NCBI GenBank assembly: GCA_047620505.1
Contig: JBLHKS010000008.1
Span: 1 to 64,000, forward strand
Source of the DNA: JBLHKS01 sp047620505
Lineage (GTDB): Bacteria > Verrucomicrobiota > Verrucomicrobiia > Verrucomicrobiales > DEV007
DNA: 64,000 bases
Direction of reading: 5' to 3'
Shown in pieces: positions 19,026-28,749 of the stretch. The position numbers and the translations under genes are program-made. The first letter of the stretch is position 1, and every line of letters starts with the position of its first letter. The notes under the pieces are model-generated. The model saw nothing but the letters and a program-made list of their open reading frames with translations. It made no database searches and was not told the DNA's origin.

Positions 19026-22000
19026 GTGGAGTCATCGAAATCACAGAAACCGAAAACAGGTTCGCCCCAGCAGCTGCTCGATCGGCTCGCTGACGGGGAC
19101 GCTTTTGCCCAGACTCGAACGCGCGGTATCTTCGAGCAGGTGGCGGCGCCTGCTCAGCCGCTCATCGCCGCCCTGACGATTCGCGAGAGCCCAACAGCCT
19201 CGCCGCGAGTCTGGATTCTCTGCCCGCACGTCCGTTTGCAGGAGCAGCTTCACCACGATCTCGGAGTCTGGGGTTTCAAAACGCGGTTTTTCCCCGAGGT
19301 CGAATTTTCCGGCTTCGAAGACGCGTTACCGGACCCTGACATCGGCGCTGAGCGGCTCGGGATTCTTCACGATCTCGGCGGAGAGGAACGGCAGATCGTG
19401 GTGCTGTGCGAGGACAGCCTGGACGACACCGTGCCGACTTTGGCCTCACTCCGTAAGGACGAATTGGAGCTCAAAGCCGGCGGCACGCTGGACCTGACGA
19501 GTTTCGCGGAAAGGCTGGAAAAGGCGGGCTACGACCGGGTTCCCCAGATTTTCCAACGCGGTCAGTTCGCGATCCGTGGGGGAATCGCCGACGTGTTTTC
19601 CTGGAAGGACACGGTGCCGGTTCGGATCGAGCTTTTCGACGACGAAATTGAGTCGCTGCGCGAGTTCGACATTGATGAGCAGACTTCGATCGCGCGGATC
19701 GAATCCGCCACGCTTCTCCTGAGCGAAGCGCGCGGCAAAACATTCCACTGCGAACTCCGCGATTACGTTCTGCCCGACGACCTCGTCATCGCCGTCGATT
19801 GCGAGCGCAGCGAAACTCACTACGTCACGATCACGTCAGCAGCTGCTGGCGATGACGGCGAAGAAGATTTCAGCTCCGCCTGCTTCGACAACCCGATTGG
19901 CGCGTTTGCCGCGGGCGACTTCGTCCTTCAGGAAGCCAAGCGCGCTCAGTTTCTAAGCCAGATGCGCGAGTGGACCGACGACAACTGGCTCGTCGCGATG
20001 TTTTTCAATACGACGGGAGAGCTGGAACGTTTCACCGAACTCGTCGATGCGGAAGCGATCAAATCTGGCGCGATCACGCCGTTTTTCGGCCGGCTTGAAC
20101 GCGGATTCACCGTCCCGTCCGCCCGGCTCGCTGTTCTCGCCGATGCGGAGATTTTTGGCCGCTACCAGAATCTGCGAGCTCGACGGTTGGCCGATCGACG
20201 AATGAAACAGCGCCGCGTTTCCGGTGAGGCCGAGCTGCGAAATTTCGAAGAGAACAATCTGGTCGTGCACCAGGAGTACGGCGTCGGGCGGTTCCGCGAA
20301 ATCGCGTTTCGTGAGGACGAGGAAGTGCTTGTGATCGAGTACGCCGAGGAGGCAAAACTCTACGTGCCCGTCGATCAGGCTCACCTCGTTTCGCGATACG
20401 TCGGAGTCGGCAAGAACGCGCCGAAGCTAAGCAAACTCGGCGGAGGGCGCTGGTCCAAATTGCGCGAGAAAGCCGAAAAATCGATCCTCGATTACGCTGT
20501 GCAGCTGCTCAAACTTCAAGCCGAGCGCGCTACCGAAAAATCCTACGCCCACGAGCCTGATTCCAAGTGGCAGTGGGAATTCGAAAACTCTTTCCTCTAC
20601 ACCGAGACGCCTGACCAGCTGACCTCGATCGAAGAGACCAAACGCGATATGGAATCGCCCGATCCGATGGACCGGCTCATCTGCGGTGATGTCGGATTCG
20701 GCAAGACCGAAGTCGCGATTCGCGCCGCGTTCAAAGCCGTCATGAGCGGAAGGCAAGTCGCGATCCTCACGCCGACGACCGTCCTCGCACAGCAACATTT
20801 TAACACTTTTCGTGAGCGGATGAGCGACTACCCGATCACGATCGACCTGCTAAGCCGCTACCGCACGCCCGGTCAACAGCGCAAGACCATCGTCGGCGTT
20901 TCGAGCGGCAGCGTCGACATCGTCATCGGCACGCATCGCGTGATTTCCAAAGACGTCACCTACAAAAAACTCGGCCTCGTCATCATCGATGAAGAGCAGC
21001 GATTCGGCGTAAAGCACAAAGAGCAGTTCAAGGAAATGTTCCGGATGGTCGACGTGCTGACGTTGTCGGCCACGCCAATTCCGCGGACGCTCTACCTTTC
21101 GCTCATGGGTGTTCGCGACATGTCGACGATCGACACCCCGCCGCCGAATCGAATCCCAGTCGCGACCTCGATCTGCCCGTACGACGAACGAATCATCCGT
21201 CAGGCTGTCGACCGCGAGCTGAAGCGGAAAGGGCAGGTTTTCTTCCTTCATAACCGCGTCCAAACGATCGGCAAATTCAAGAAAATGATCGAGTCGCTCT
21301 GCCCGGATGCGCGGGTCGAAGTCGGTCACGGCCAGATGGACGACTACGTCCTTGAGGACGTCATGAACCGCTTCGTGCGCGGCGATTTCGACGTGTTGGT
21401 CTCGACCACGATCATCGAGAGCGGGATCGACATTCCTAACGCGAACACAATTATCATCGACCGCGCCGATCGTTTCGGCCTCGCCGATCTCTACCAGTTG
21501 CGCGGTCGAGTTGGACGTTCCCAGACCAAGGCGTATGCGATTCTGTTGCTGCCACGCGACATGATCACCGGCGGCGACGCCCGCAAACGAGTCAGCGCAA
21601 TCAAGCAGTACACCGCGCTTGGATCCGGGTTCAAAATCGCGATGCGGGATCTCGAAATCCGCGGTGCTGGCAATTTGTTAGGCACTCAGCAAAGCGGCCA
21701 CATCGCCGCCGTCGGCTTCGATCTCTACTGCCGTCTGCTCAAGCAAAGCGTCGCCAAACTCAAGGGCGAGCGAGTCGTCAAACAGATCGACGTCGCGCTC
21801 GATATCGATTTTATCTGCTTCAACGAAGGCGAATATGCTCATGCTCGCGGCCAGCAGCTGCCAGCTTTCATCCCGGCCAGCTACATGGAAGAAGCGCTTC
21901 ACCGGATCTCCAGTTACCGCGAGTTGGCCGAGGTTTCATCGCTCAAAGAATTGGCCGGGATCATCAAAGTTTGGGAAGACCGTTTCGGCCGCAAACCCGT

Positions 22001-22205
22001 GGCCGTGGAGCACCTCCTTCGTTGCACTGAGCTCAAACTTCGCTGTGCCCAGAAGCTCGTCGCCACCTGCGAGGTCAAAGGCGACAAGCTGATCATGACT
22101 CGCGGCGGGCGCGGAATTCAGGTGGACGGAAAATATCCGCGCTTGAGAAAACGGAAGGCCGAAGACCGGTTGATCGAAGTGTTAGAGAAGGTGAAGACGC
22201 TGTAG
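19026..22205 (+). CDS. mfd: Transcription-repair coupling factor Mfd
   Basis: The 1059-residue protein has the Mfd order: UvrB-like N-terminal domains, a CarD-like RNA polymerase interaction domain (VVHQEYGVGRF near residue 412), a RecG-type motor with Walker A GDVGFGKTE (about 554), DEEQ box (about 653) and SATPIPRTL, the TRG segment, and a C-terminal TRCF domain. It removes stalled RNA polymerase at lesions and recruits UvrA. It is slightly shorter than E. coli Mfd (1148), mostly at the N-terminus. The GTG start is the first in frame. Two palindrome copies lie within it (19069, 19838). Confidence 0.96.
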   Translation: MESSKSQKPKTGSPQQLLDRLADGDAFAQTRTRGIFEQVAAPAQPLIAALTIRESPTASPRVWILCPHVRLQEQLHHDLGVWGFKTRFFPEVEFSGFEDALPDPDIGAERLGILHDLGGEERQIVVLCEDSLDDTVPTLASLRKDELELKAGGTLDLTSFAERLEKAGYDRVPQIFQRGQFAIRGGIADVFSWKDTVPVRIELFDDEIESLREFDIDEQTSIARIESATLLLSEARGKTFHCELRDYVLPDDLVIAVDCERSETHYVTITSAAAGDDGEEDFSSACFDNPIGAFAAGDFVLQEAKRAQFLSQMREWTDDNWLVAMFFNTTGELERFTELVDAEAIKSGAITPFFGRLERGFTVPSARLAVLADAEIFGRYQNLRARRLADRRMKQRRVSGEAELRNFEENNLVVHQEYGVGRFREIAFREDEEVLVIEYAEEAKLYVPVDQAHLVSRYVGVGKNAPKLSKLGGGRWSKLREKAEKSILDYAVQLLKLQAERATEKSYAHEPDSKWQWEFENSFLYTETPDQLTSIEETKRDMESPDPMDRLICGDVGFGKTEVAIRAAFKAVMSGRQVAILTPTTVLAQQHFNTFRERMSDYPITIDLLSRYRTPGQQRKTIVGVSSGSVDIVIGTHRVISKDVTYKKLGLVIIDEEQRFGVKHKEQFKEMFRMVDVLTLSATPIPRTLYLSLMGVRDMSTIDTPPPNRIPVATSICPYDERIIRQAVDRELKRKGQVFFLHNRVQTIGKFKKMIESLCPDARVEVGHGQMDDYVLEDVMNRFVRGDFDVLVSTTIIESGIDIPNANTIIIDRADRFGLADLYQLRGRVGRSQTKAYAILLLPRDMITGGDARKRVSAIKQYTALGSGFKIAMRDLEIRGAGNLLGTQQSGHIAAVGFDLYCRLLKQSVAKLKGERVVKQIDVALDIDFICFNEGEYAHARGQQLPAFIPASYMEEALHRISSYRELAEVSSLKELAGIIKVWEDRFGRKPVAVEHLLRCTELKLRCAQKLVATCEVKGDKLIMTRGGRGIQVDGKYPRLRKRKAEDRLIEVLEKVKTL

Positions 22206-22224
22206 CGAAAATACGGCGACTGGC

Positions 22225-23688
22225 TCAGCCGAGGATCTTCTTTTCCAGCAGCCCACGCACCGTTTGCGGATTGGCCTTGCCTTTCGAAAGCTTCATGACC
22301 TGGCCAAGCAGCGAGTTGATCGCTTTCGGATTGCCGCCTTTGATTTCTTCAACCAGGCCCGAGTTCTTGGCGATGACTTGATCGACGAATCCTTCGATTT
22401 CGCCCTCGTCAGCCGGCTCGAAGCCGAGGTCTTTGGCCACCTCAGCGGGGTCTTTGTCAGGCTCTTCAAAAAGCTTCGCGAAAACCTCCTTGGCCTGGTT
22501 TCCGTTGAGTTTGCCTTCATCGACGAGCCCGAGCAACGCACCCAATTTTTCGGCAGCAACCGGGCATTCGCTGACTTCCAATTCGGCTTCTTTCAGCGCG
22601 CTGAGGAGATTGTTGATCACCCAGTTGGCGACCTTTTTCCCGTTCTTCGCGCCAGCAGCTGCTGATTCGAAATAGTTTGCCAACGGCGGATCCGCAGAGA
22701 GCACTCCGGCGTCGTATTCGGTCATGCCGTAGTCTTTGACAAACCGCGCAGATTTCTGGTGAGGAAGCTCGGGCACCAGCTTTTTGATCCGCTCGACCAT
22801 TTCTTCCGTTCGGACCGGAAGCAGATCCGGATCGGGCAGGTAACGATAATCATGAGCATCTTCCTTGATCCGCATTTCGGCCGTTTCGCCGCGTTCCTCG
22901 TTCCAGCGCCAGGTCGCTTGTCGGATCTCGTTCCCGGCCTCGACCTCTTCAATTTGGCGATCGATTTCGTAGTGCAGCGCCCGGCGGACGGCGCTGACGG
23001 AGTTCATATTTTTTAACTCGATCTTCGTCCCGAGTTCCTTCTGTCCTTTCGGCCGCACGGAGACGTTCACGTCGCAGCGGAGCTGGCCTTTTTCCATGTC
23101 GGCGTCGCTGACACCGCCATAACTCAGAATCTGTCTCAACGAATTCAGGTAAGCCGCAGTTTCCTCGGCGGACTCAATTTCCGGCTCCGAAACGATTTCC
23201 ATCAGCGGCGTTCCAGCCCGGTTGAAATCGATTGTCGAGACCTTGGCGAGGTGAGTCGATTTGGCGACGTCTTCCTCAAGATGGATTCGCGTCAAGCCGA
23301 CAATCTTGCCCGGTTTCGCGATCGTTTTCTGGGCGTCTTTCGGATAAGCCAATTCGTAAAGCGGAACGCCTCCGCCTTCGCAGAGCGGCAGATCAAACTG
23401 GCTGATCTGATAGTTTTTGGGCATGTCAGGGTAAAAATAGCTCTTGCGATCCCATTTGGAAATCGGCGGAGTCGAGCAGCCTAACATCTGTCCGGTCAGG
23501 ATCGTCATTTCGATCGCGCGCTTGTTCAGAACCGGCAGCGCACCCGGCAAACCGAGGCAAACCGGACAAACCAACGTGTTCGGCTCATCGCCAAAACGCA
23601 CTGCGCATCCGCAGAACATTTTGCTGCGAGTCTTGAGTTGAACGTGGACTTCGAGCCCGATCGTTACGAGAAAATCTTCTTTAGCCAT
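22225..23688 (-). CDS. gatB: Asp/Glu-tRNA amidotransferase subunit B
   Basis: A 487-residue GatB: IGLEVHVQLKTRSKMFCGC at the N-terminus, GALPVLNKRAIE, DRKSYFYPDMPKNYQISQ and a C-terminal YqeY-like helical domain. With GatA and GatC it converts Glu-tRNA(Gln) or Asp-tRNA(Asn) to the amidated form. Neither gatA nor gatC is in the window. It is the last gene of an aroC-cvpA-like-gatB set, overlapping the preceding gene by 25 bp, so translation may be coupled. It converges with mfd. Confidence 0.97.
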   Translation of the reverse strand: MAKEDFLVTIGLEVHVQLKTRSKMFCGCAVRFGDEPNTLVCPVCLGLPGALPVLNKRAIEMTILTGQMLGCSTPPISKWDRKSYFYPDMPKNYQISQFDLPLCEGGGVPLYELAYPKDAQKTIAKPGKIVGLTRIHLEEDVAKSTHLAKVSTIDFNRAGTPLMEIVSEPEIESAEETAAYLNSLRQILSYGGVSDADMEKGQLRCDVNVSVRPKGQKELGTKIELKNMNSVSAVRRALHYEIDRQIEEVEAGNEIRQATWRWNEERGETAEMRIKEDAHDYRYLPDPDLLPVRTEEMVERIKKLVPELPHQKSARFVKDYGMTEYDAGVLSADPPLANYFESAAAGAKNGKKVANWVINNLLSALKEAELEVSECPVAAEKLGALLGLVDEGKLNGNQAKEVFAKLFEEPDKDPAEVAKDLGFEPADEGEIEGFVDQVIAKNSGLVEEIKGGNPKAINSLLGQVMKLSKGKANPQTVRGLLEKKILG

Positions 23689-24572
23689 GACTTGTCTCTT
23701 GGAACTTCTTTGCCGGTCAGGACGGACTCGATTTCATCGGCCATGTCGAGCCCTTCGAGCATCTTTTTCAATCCAGGATCGCGGAGCGCGATTCGGAATT
23801 TCGCACTGAGGAGGAATTTGACCGGGCTGACCGCTCCGGTTTCGGCCGATATCATCTTGATGAGCTCTTTATCGTCGATCAAGCGGGTCACTTCCGGATG
23901 CTCGACGATCGGCTTTGTGCTCGGCCGTTCCCTCAGCGCTCGCCTGAGGTTGGGATCGAAACTCGTCATCACCAAAGCCGCAAGATTGCGGTTTGCCACG
24001 GACGTAAGCGGATCGAGTTGATCGAGCGCCCACTTGCTTTTCGGCCAGATTTCAACGCCGTCACGCCAGCGAGTCGACAACGGCTTTTCCGGCAAGCTGA
24101 CGATCGCGCCAGGCTCGAGGCCGCGCGTCATTTCGTTGAGCTGAGTCAATTCGTAAACGCTTCCGGTGATGCGAACCATCAGGCTAACGAGGATGAGAAT
24201 TGCGATGCTCGGGATCAGGCTGAGCGCCGCGCCCATCGGTCCGCGCATCATCCAGGCCAACGGGCCTTCTTCGCCAAAAACGCGCTCGAATGACCACTTC
24301 CCAAGGATGCGGGCCGCGATAAACGCGATTCCGGCAAGAACCAAGCTAGCGACTCCGGCCACCCAGTTTGGGATGACTTTTCCAGACCAGCTTTCGTAAA
24401 GTCCGACGCCGTGTTTAAAAATAAAGATCCCGAGTGAAAACGCCGCGACCCAGCTGAAGAGCGATTTCAGCGACCCGACCGTTCCCCTCGTCCAAGCCAT
24501 CATGCCCATGAGCAGGATGAACGCTAGCGCGAGCGTCGAGAAAAGCACATCGGTCTGGATCCCGCCGATCAT
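23664..24572 (-). CDS. CvpA-like membrane protein
   Basis: From ATG 24572, 302 residues. The first half has four hydrophobic segments (e.g. VLFSTLALAFILLMGMMAW and VAGVASLVLAGIAFIAARIL) with the spacing of CvpA/colicin-V-production proteins. The second half is hydrophilic and unrecognised. CvpA proteins are inner-membrane proteins with poorly defined roles in envelope or purine-linked processes. It sits 3 bp after aroC and overlaps gatB, so all three are likely one transcript. The CvpA assignment is tentative because it relies on topology. Confidence 0.55.
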   Translation of the reverse strand: MIGGIQTDVLFSTLALAFILLMGMMAWTRGTVGSLKSLFSWVAAFSLGIFIFKHGVGLYESWSGKVIPNWVAGVASLVLAGIAFIAARILGKWSFERVFGEEGPLAWMMRGPMGAALSLIPSIAILILVSLMVRITGSVYELTQLNEMTRGLEPGAIVSLPEKPLSTRWRDGVEIWPKSKWALDQLDPLTSVANRNLAALVMTSFDPNLRRALRERPSTKPIVEHPEVTRLIDDKELIKMISAETGAVSPVKFLLSAKFRIALRDPGLKKMLEGLDMADEIESVLTGKEVPRDKSWLKKIFS

Positions 24573-24575
24573 CAA

Positions 24576-25661
24576 TCAGTCGATTTGGTTAACTTTCTGC
24601 CGCAGCGCGTGATCGACCAGCACCAGCGCGGCCATCGCCTCGACCATCGGTACGGCGCGCGGCAAGACGCAGGGATCGTGCCGACCGCGTGCGGCGAGTT
24701 CCGTGTCCTGACCGTCGTTCGTGACCGTCGGCTGCGATTGCAGAATCGTGGCCGTCGGCTTGAAGGCGATCCGGAAGAAAATCGGCTCGCCGTTTGTGAT
24801 CCCGCCCTGAATCCCGCCGCTGCGATTCGTCCGCGTTCGAACCCGCTCGCCGTCCATGAAAAACTCGTCGTTGTGCTCGAGTCCGGTCAGCAGCGTCCCC
24901 GAAAACCCGCTGCCGACCTCAAATCCCTTCGACGCCGGCAGGCTCATCATCGCCTTGGCGAGGTCCGCTTCGAGCTTGTCGAAAACCGGCTCGCCCCAGC
25001 CTGCGGGCACGCCTCGCGCAACGCATTCGACCGTGCCGCCAATCGAATTTCCTTCGCTGCGGACTGCCTGAATCAGCTCAATCATTTTCTCGACCATCGC
25101 GGGATCGCCCGTGCGGACGATGTTCGATTCGACCAGTTCCTGGGTGATCGTATTCGGATCGACCTCGGCCGTCAGGTCCTTGATCGTCTTGACGTAGGCA
25201 ACGATTTCGAGGTCTGGCGCGAGCTTCTTCAGAACTTTTTTCGCCACAGCAGCTGCTGCGACGCGACCGATCGTTTCGCGAGCCGAAGCGCGTCCCCCGC
25301 CCTGCCAATTTCGGATTCCGTACTTGGCGTCGTAGGTGAAATCGGCATGCGAGGGCCGGTATTTCGTCTTCATCTCGGTGTAGGCCGAGGGCCGCTGATC
25401 CTGATTGCGAACGAGTAAGGCGATCGGTGTTCCGATCGTTTTTCCCTCGAATGTCCCCGAGAGAATCTCGCACGCGTCGGCTTCTTTGCGCGGTGTAACG
25501 ATTTTGCTTTGCCCCGGTCGTCGCCGATCGAGGTCGACCTGAATGTCGCCTTCGCTGAGATCGATCATCGGCGGACAACCGTCGATGACCACGCCAACTC
25601 CACCGCCGTGGGACTCGCCCCAGGTGGAGATCTTAAAAACTTCGCCAAAACTGCTGCCCAT
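24576..25661 (-). CDS. aroC: Chorismate synthase
   Basis: A 361-residue AroC with the three signatures visible: GESHGGGVGVVIDGCPP, GGGRASARETIGRVAAAAVAKK, and a C-terminal GRHDPCVLPRAVPMVEAM. It converts EPSP to chorismate using reduced FMN, the last step of the shikimate pathway. It is the first gene of an aroC-cvpA-like-gatB transcript. The copy of the dispersed palindrome at 25248 encodes the Ala run in RVAAAAVAKK. Confidence 0.97.
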   Translation of the reverse strand: MGSSFGEVFKISTWGESHGGGVGVVIDGCPPMIDLSEGDIQVDLDRRRPGQSKIVTPRKEADACEILSGTFEGKTIGTPIALLVRNQDQRPSAYTEMKTKYRPSHADFTYDAKYGIRNWQGGGRASARETIGRVAAAAVAKKVLKKLAPDLEIVAYVKTIKDLTAEVDPNTITQELVESNIVRTGDPAMVEKMIELIQAVRSEGNSIGGTVECVARGVPAGWGEPVFDKLEADLAKAMMSLPASKGFEVGSGFSGTLLTGLEHNDEFFMDGERVRTRTNRSGGIQGGITNGEPIFFRIAFKPTATILQSQPTVTNDGQDTELAARGRHDPCVLPRAVPMVEAMAALVLVDHALRQKVNQID

Positions 25662-25732
25662 AATAAGAGGCGCGTAAAGAAGCTGGGAGTGGGCGAATTG
25701 GCAAGATCCGAAGTGGCGAAAACAGCCAAAAA

Positions 25733-26485
25733 TCAGGGGCTGCTCTCACAGAATTCGGCGAGGTCGGCGGGAAGCGGCGAATTCCAAACGTGCTCGCGCC
25801 AGGTCAGCTTTGTCGCGTGGAGCGCGTGGCGATCGATCAGCAGCTGCTGGGCGAGGCTCGAGGTCCAGCCGGTTTCGATGAATTCGAGATAGCAGCGTTC
25901 GTCAGGCCCGTAGATCCGGTCGCCGACGATCGGGAAGCCGGAATGCGCGAGGTGAACGCGGATTTGATGCATCCGGCCGGTTTCCGGAAAGCAGCGGACG
26001 AGCGCAAATTGGCCTTCGGTGCGCTCGAAGCGGGTTTCGACTGCGAACCGGGTCCGGCATGGCTTTCCGTCCGGATGAACGGCGCGTTTCAGCCAGATCG
26101 GGGTCTCCTCAAATTCGCCCCTGCGCCGAAGCGCGGCGTCGACCGTCCAATCGTTTTCGGCCGGCCAGCCGGAGACGATCGCGAGGTACTCTTTGCCGAT
26201 TTCGGCGTTTTGAATCGCGAACGAAAGCTCTCGCGCGGTCTCCGGATTCTTCGCGACGAGGACCAGGCCGCTGGTGTCGCGATCCAGCCGGGTGATCACC
26301 GAAAGCCGCGCACCGTTCACGATCTCGAACCCCAGCAGACCCTCAAGGCCGTCAAGCAAAGTCGGCGGGTTGCCGGGTTTGTTGGGATGGCTCAGCAAAT
26401 GCGACGGTTTGTCGACAACGATCCAGTCGGCCGATTCGTCGACGACCGAAAACTCGGGGTTGAAGAGGATTGAAGCGTCCGGCAC
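25733..26485 (-). CDS. RluA family 23S rRNA/tRNA pseudouridine synthase
   Basis: A 250-residue protein with the catalytic block ITRLDRDTSGLVLVAK (Asp of RLDRDTSG) and GRMHQIRVHLAHSGFPIVGDRIYG, both diagnostic for RluA/RluC/RluD-type synthases. There is no N-terminal S4 domain. It isomerises uridine in structured RNA; the site modified is unknown. Initiation is at a GTG (26485), 26 bp from the divergent ABC ATPase gene, so the two promoters must overlap. Confidence 0.93.
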   Translation of the reverse strand: MPDASILFNPEFSVVDESADWIVVDKPSHLLSHPNKPGNPPTLLDGLEGLLGFEIVNGARLSVITRLDRDTSGLVLVAKNPETARELSFAIQNAEIGKEYLAIVSGWPAENDWTVDAALRRRGEFEETPIWLKRAVHPDGKPCRTRFAVETRFERTEGQFALVRCFPETGRMHQIRVHLAHSGFPIVGDRIYGPDERCYLEFIETGWTSSLAQQLLIDRHALHATKLTWREHVWNSPLPADLAEFCESSP

Positions 26486-26511
26486 GGTCGTCGAAACGTT
26501 CTCTCTAACGC

Positions 26512-27165
26512 ATGATCACCTGCCGGCAACTTTCGCGTTCCTTCGGTCCCGTCCACGCAGTCCGTGGAGTGGATCTCGATATCGAGTCCGGCGAATTTAT
26601 CGCGATCACCGGGGCGAGCGGGAGCGGAAAAAGCACGCTGCTCCATTTGATCGCGAGTCTCGACGCGCCCGACGCCGGCGAGATGCACGTCGATGGACTG
26701 GCGCTGCATTCGGCGAGCGACACGGAGAAGACGAAGTTTCGCCGCGAATCGGTCGGGATCGTGTTTCAGTTTTTCAATTTGATGCCGACGATGACGGTTA
26801 CCGAAAACGTGATGCTTCCGCTCGTTTTGCGTGGCGATGGAGGTCGAGCGGCTCGGGAACGCGCTGAGCAGCTGCTGGGTCTCGTCGGGCTCAGCGAGCG
26901 GGCGACGCACTTTTCTCATCAGCTGAGCGGCGGCGAAATGCAGCGAGTCGCGATTGCGCGAGCGCTTTCGCATGAGCCACGACTTTTGATCGCGGACGAG
27001 CCGACGGGAAACCTGGATTCGCAGAATCGCGATCGGGTGCTCAAGATCCTCGGCCGAATTCACGACGAAAAGCTGGCGACGATGGTAGTCGTGACTCACG
27101 AGGAAGAAGTGGCCGGCTCGGCATCGCGCCGGATCGAAATGCGGGACGGCGAGATTATCGCCTGA
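26512..27165 (+). CDS. ABC transporter ATPase, LolD/MacB type
   Basis: A 217-residue ATPase of the short LolD/MacB/FtsE class: Walker A GASGSGKST, Q-loop FQFFNLMPTMTV, signature LSGGEMQRVAIARAL, Walker B LLIADEPTGNLDS and the H-loop VTHEEEVA. Such ATPases pair with a four-helix FtsX-like permease for lipoprotein release or export. No permease gene is adjacent (the next gene is convergent), so the partner must be encoded elsewhere. Confidence 0.9.
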   Translation: MITCRQLSRSFGPVHAVRGVDLDIESGEFIAITGASGSGKSTLLHLIASLDAPDAGEMHVDGLALHSASDTEKTKFRRESVGIVFQFFNLMPTMTVTENVMLPLVLRGDGGRAARERAEQLLGLVGLSERATHFSHQLSGGEMQRVAIARALSHEPRLLIADEPTGNLDSQNRDRVLKILGRIHDEKLATMVVVTHEEEVAGSASRRIEMRDGEIIA

Positions 27166-28749
27166 CTAAAAAGCCTCGCTCGCCACGCGAACCGCGTTCG
27201 CCATCAACGTGAACGTGTACTGCTTGGCTGGTAGAAACGGGAAAGTCGCTCCGTCGACCACGAACAGGTTTTTGAAAGCGCGGCTTTCGCACTGAGTTGT
27301 GGTGGTGTGAGGGTCGTCGGACTCAGCGATCATCGGCAACGTGCCTGCGTAGTGAACGCTACCGCCGATCGGCCGAATTTGGGTCATGTTAGGCGGGGCG
27401 ACGCAGCCGATTTTTCCAAGCGCAGCCTGCATCCGTTCGAGCGTGTCTCGAATCTGGAAATCTTCGTTCGGAGCCGTCTCGTAATGGAGGACGAGGCGGC
27501 CCGTTTCATCCAGAGTCGCGTAGCAGTCTGGCCGTCGATAGTCAGCCAGCATCGCGTTGGCAAGGCCAAGCGCAGCGTGGAGATTCTTAAAGACTTTCGT
27601 CCCAGCGCGGAGGTCGACCGGCAAATTCTGGATCACCGGGTGAACCATCGCCGTGGTTAGCGAAGTGATCTGGCCGTGAACGTAATTTCGGGGATCCGGA
27701 TCGCGGAAAGCGAAGGCCAGTTGGTGGTACTGATAGGATTTTGGATCGTAGCGCTTGCCGAGCATCCTGAGATTCAAAAACGGGATGAAAAGCTGGCGAT
27801 TGTCGAGCAAACCTGGAAGCTGAATGACCTCGTCCGCAGCTCGTCGCCAGGATTCGAGGTAAAGGTGGGAAGTCGTCAGCGCGCCGGTTGCGAGCACGAC
27901 TTTTTCGGCTTCGATGACTTCGTCTCCGGCGACAACGCCCGAAACCGCGCCGCTCGAATCGACCTCAAAGTGACTCACCCGCAAACCCGGCCGATAAGTA
28001 AAATTTTCGAACTCCTGGCATTCAGCAAGGGTCAAAGAAGGGGTGTAAAACGCGCCCGTTGGACAGCCCCACATGCATCGGCCGAGGTAGCTGCATGCCT
28101 TGCGTCCTCGGAAATCGCGGCTCAGAACGGCAACGCGCGAACGGCCGAGATACCACAGCAGCTGCTCGTTGAGATCTCGACGCTGACGCGCGTACTCGGC
28201 AGAAAGTTTCTTACCATGCTCATCCAGATCCAACGCAGGCATCAGGCCGTCGTGAGTCGGCGTGAAAGCGGCCAGGTCGTCGTTCGGATCGCCGACCACG
28301 CCGATGCGGCGACCAACTTCATCGTAAAATGGACGAATCTCCTCAAACCCAAATGGAAACTCGGCTAACTCTTCTTCGTTGAACGGATAGGACCCTCCCG
28401 TCCACGCCTGGCCGAGGCCGCCTTGAGCGTAGGAAAGCAGCGGCTCAAAACCCTCTCGCTTCGGTTGCGGTGCGCCGGCTGTCTCGAAAACGTAATCTTT
28501 GGACGGCGGCTGCGCGTAGTAATTTTCGGCACCCGGAAAAACCACGGACTGAAATTCGTCACCCAGAAAATACCCAGCTGGATCCGGCAGGCTGCTTTTC
28601 AACTCCGGAATCGTCTGGTCCGGGTTCAGCGGTTCCGGCGGACGGTGGCCGACGTCCAGCATCGTGACTTTTCGCCCCTTTTTAAGCAGGGTGAGGGCGA
28701 AATGAACTCCGCTCGCGCCCGAGCCAACGACGACGACATCTTCCTTCAT
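27166..28749 (-). CDS. GMC-type FAD-dependent oxidoreductase
   Basis: A 527-residue flavoprotein starting VVVVGSGASGVHFALTLLKK, with LSYAQGGLGQAWTGGSYPF in the FAD-binding region and the C-terminal GGSVHYAGTLPM and FVVDGATFPFLPAKQ typical of GMC oxidoreductases. It would oxidise an alcohol or sugar. It is the third gene of a GT2-SDR-GMC operon with 4-bp overlaps, so its substrate may be a glycan or glycolipid intermediate. That assignment is inference from context. Confidence 0.87.
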   Translation of the reverse strand: MKEDVVVVGSGASGVHFALTLLKKGRKVTMLDVGHRPPEPLNPDQTIPELKSSLPDPAGYFLGDEFQSVVFPGAENYYAQPPSKDYVFETAGAPQPKREGFEPLLSYAQGGLGQAWTGGSYPFNEEELAEFPFGFEEIRPFYDEVGRRIGVVGDPNDDLAAFTPTHDGLMPALDLDEHGKKLSAEYARQRRDLNEQLLWYLGRSRVAVLSRDFRGRKACSYLGRCMWGCPTGAFYTPSLTLAECQEFENFTYRPGLRVSHFEVDSSGAVSGVVAGDEVIEAEKVVLATGALTTSHLYLESWRRAADEVIQLPGLLDNRQLFIPFLNLRMLGKRYDPKSYQYHQLAFAFRDPDPRNYVHGQITSLTTAMVHPVIQNLPVDLRAGTKVFKNLHAALGLANAMLADYRRPDCYATLDETGRLVLHYETAPNEDFQIRDTLERMQAALGKIGCVAPPNMTQIRPIGGSVHYAGTLPMIAESDDPHTTTTQCESRAFKNLFVVDGATFPFLPAKQYTFTLMANAVRVASEAF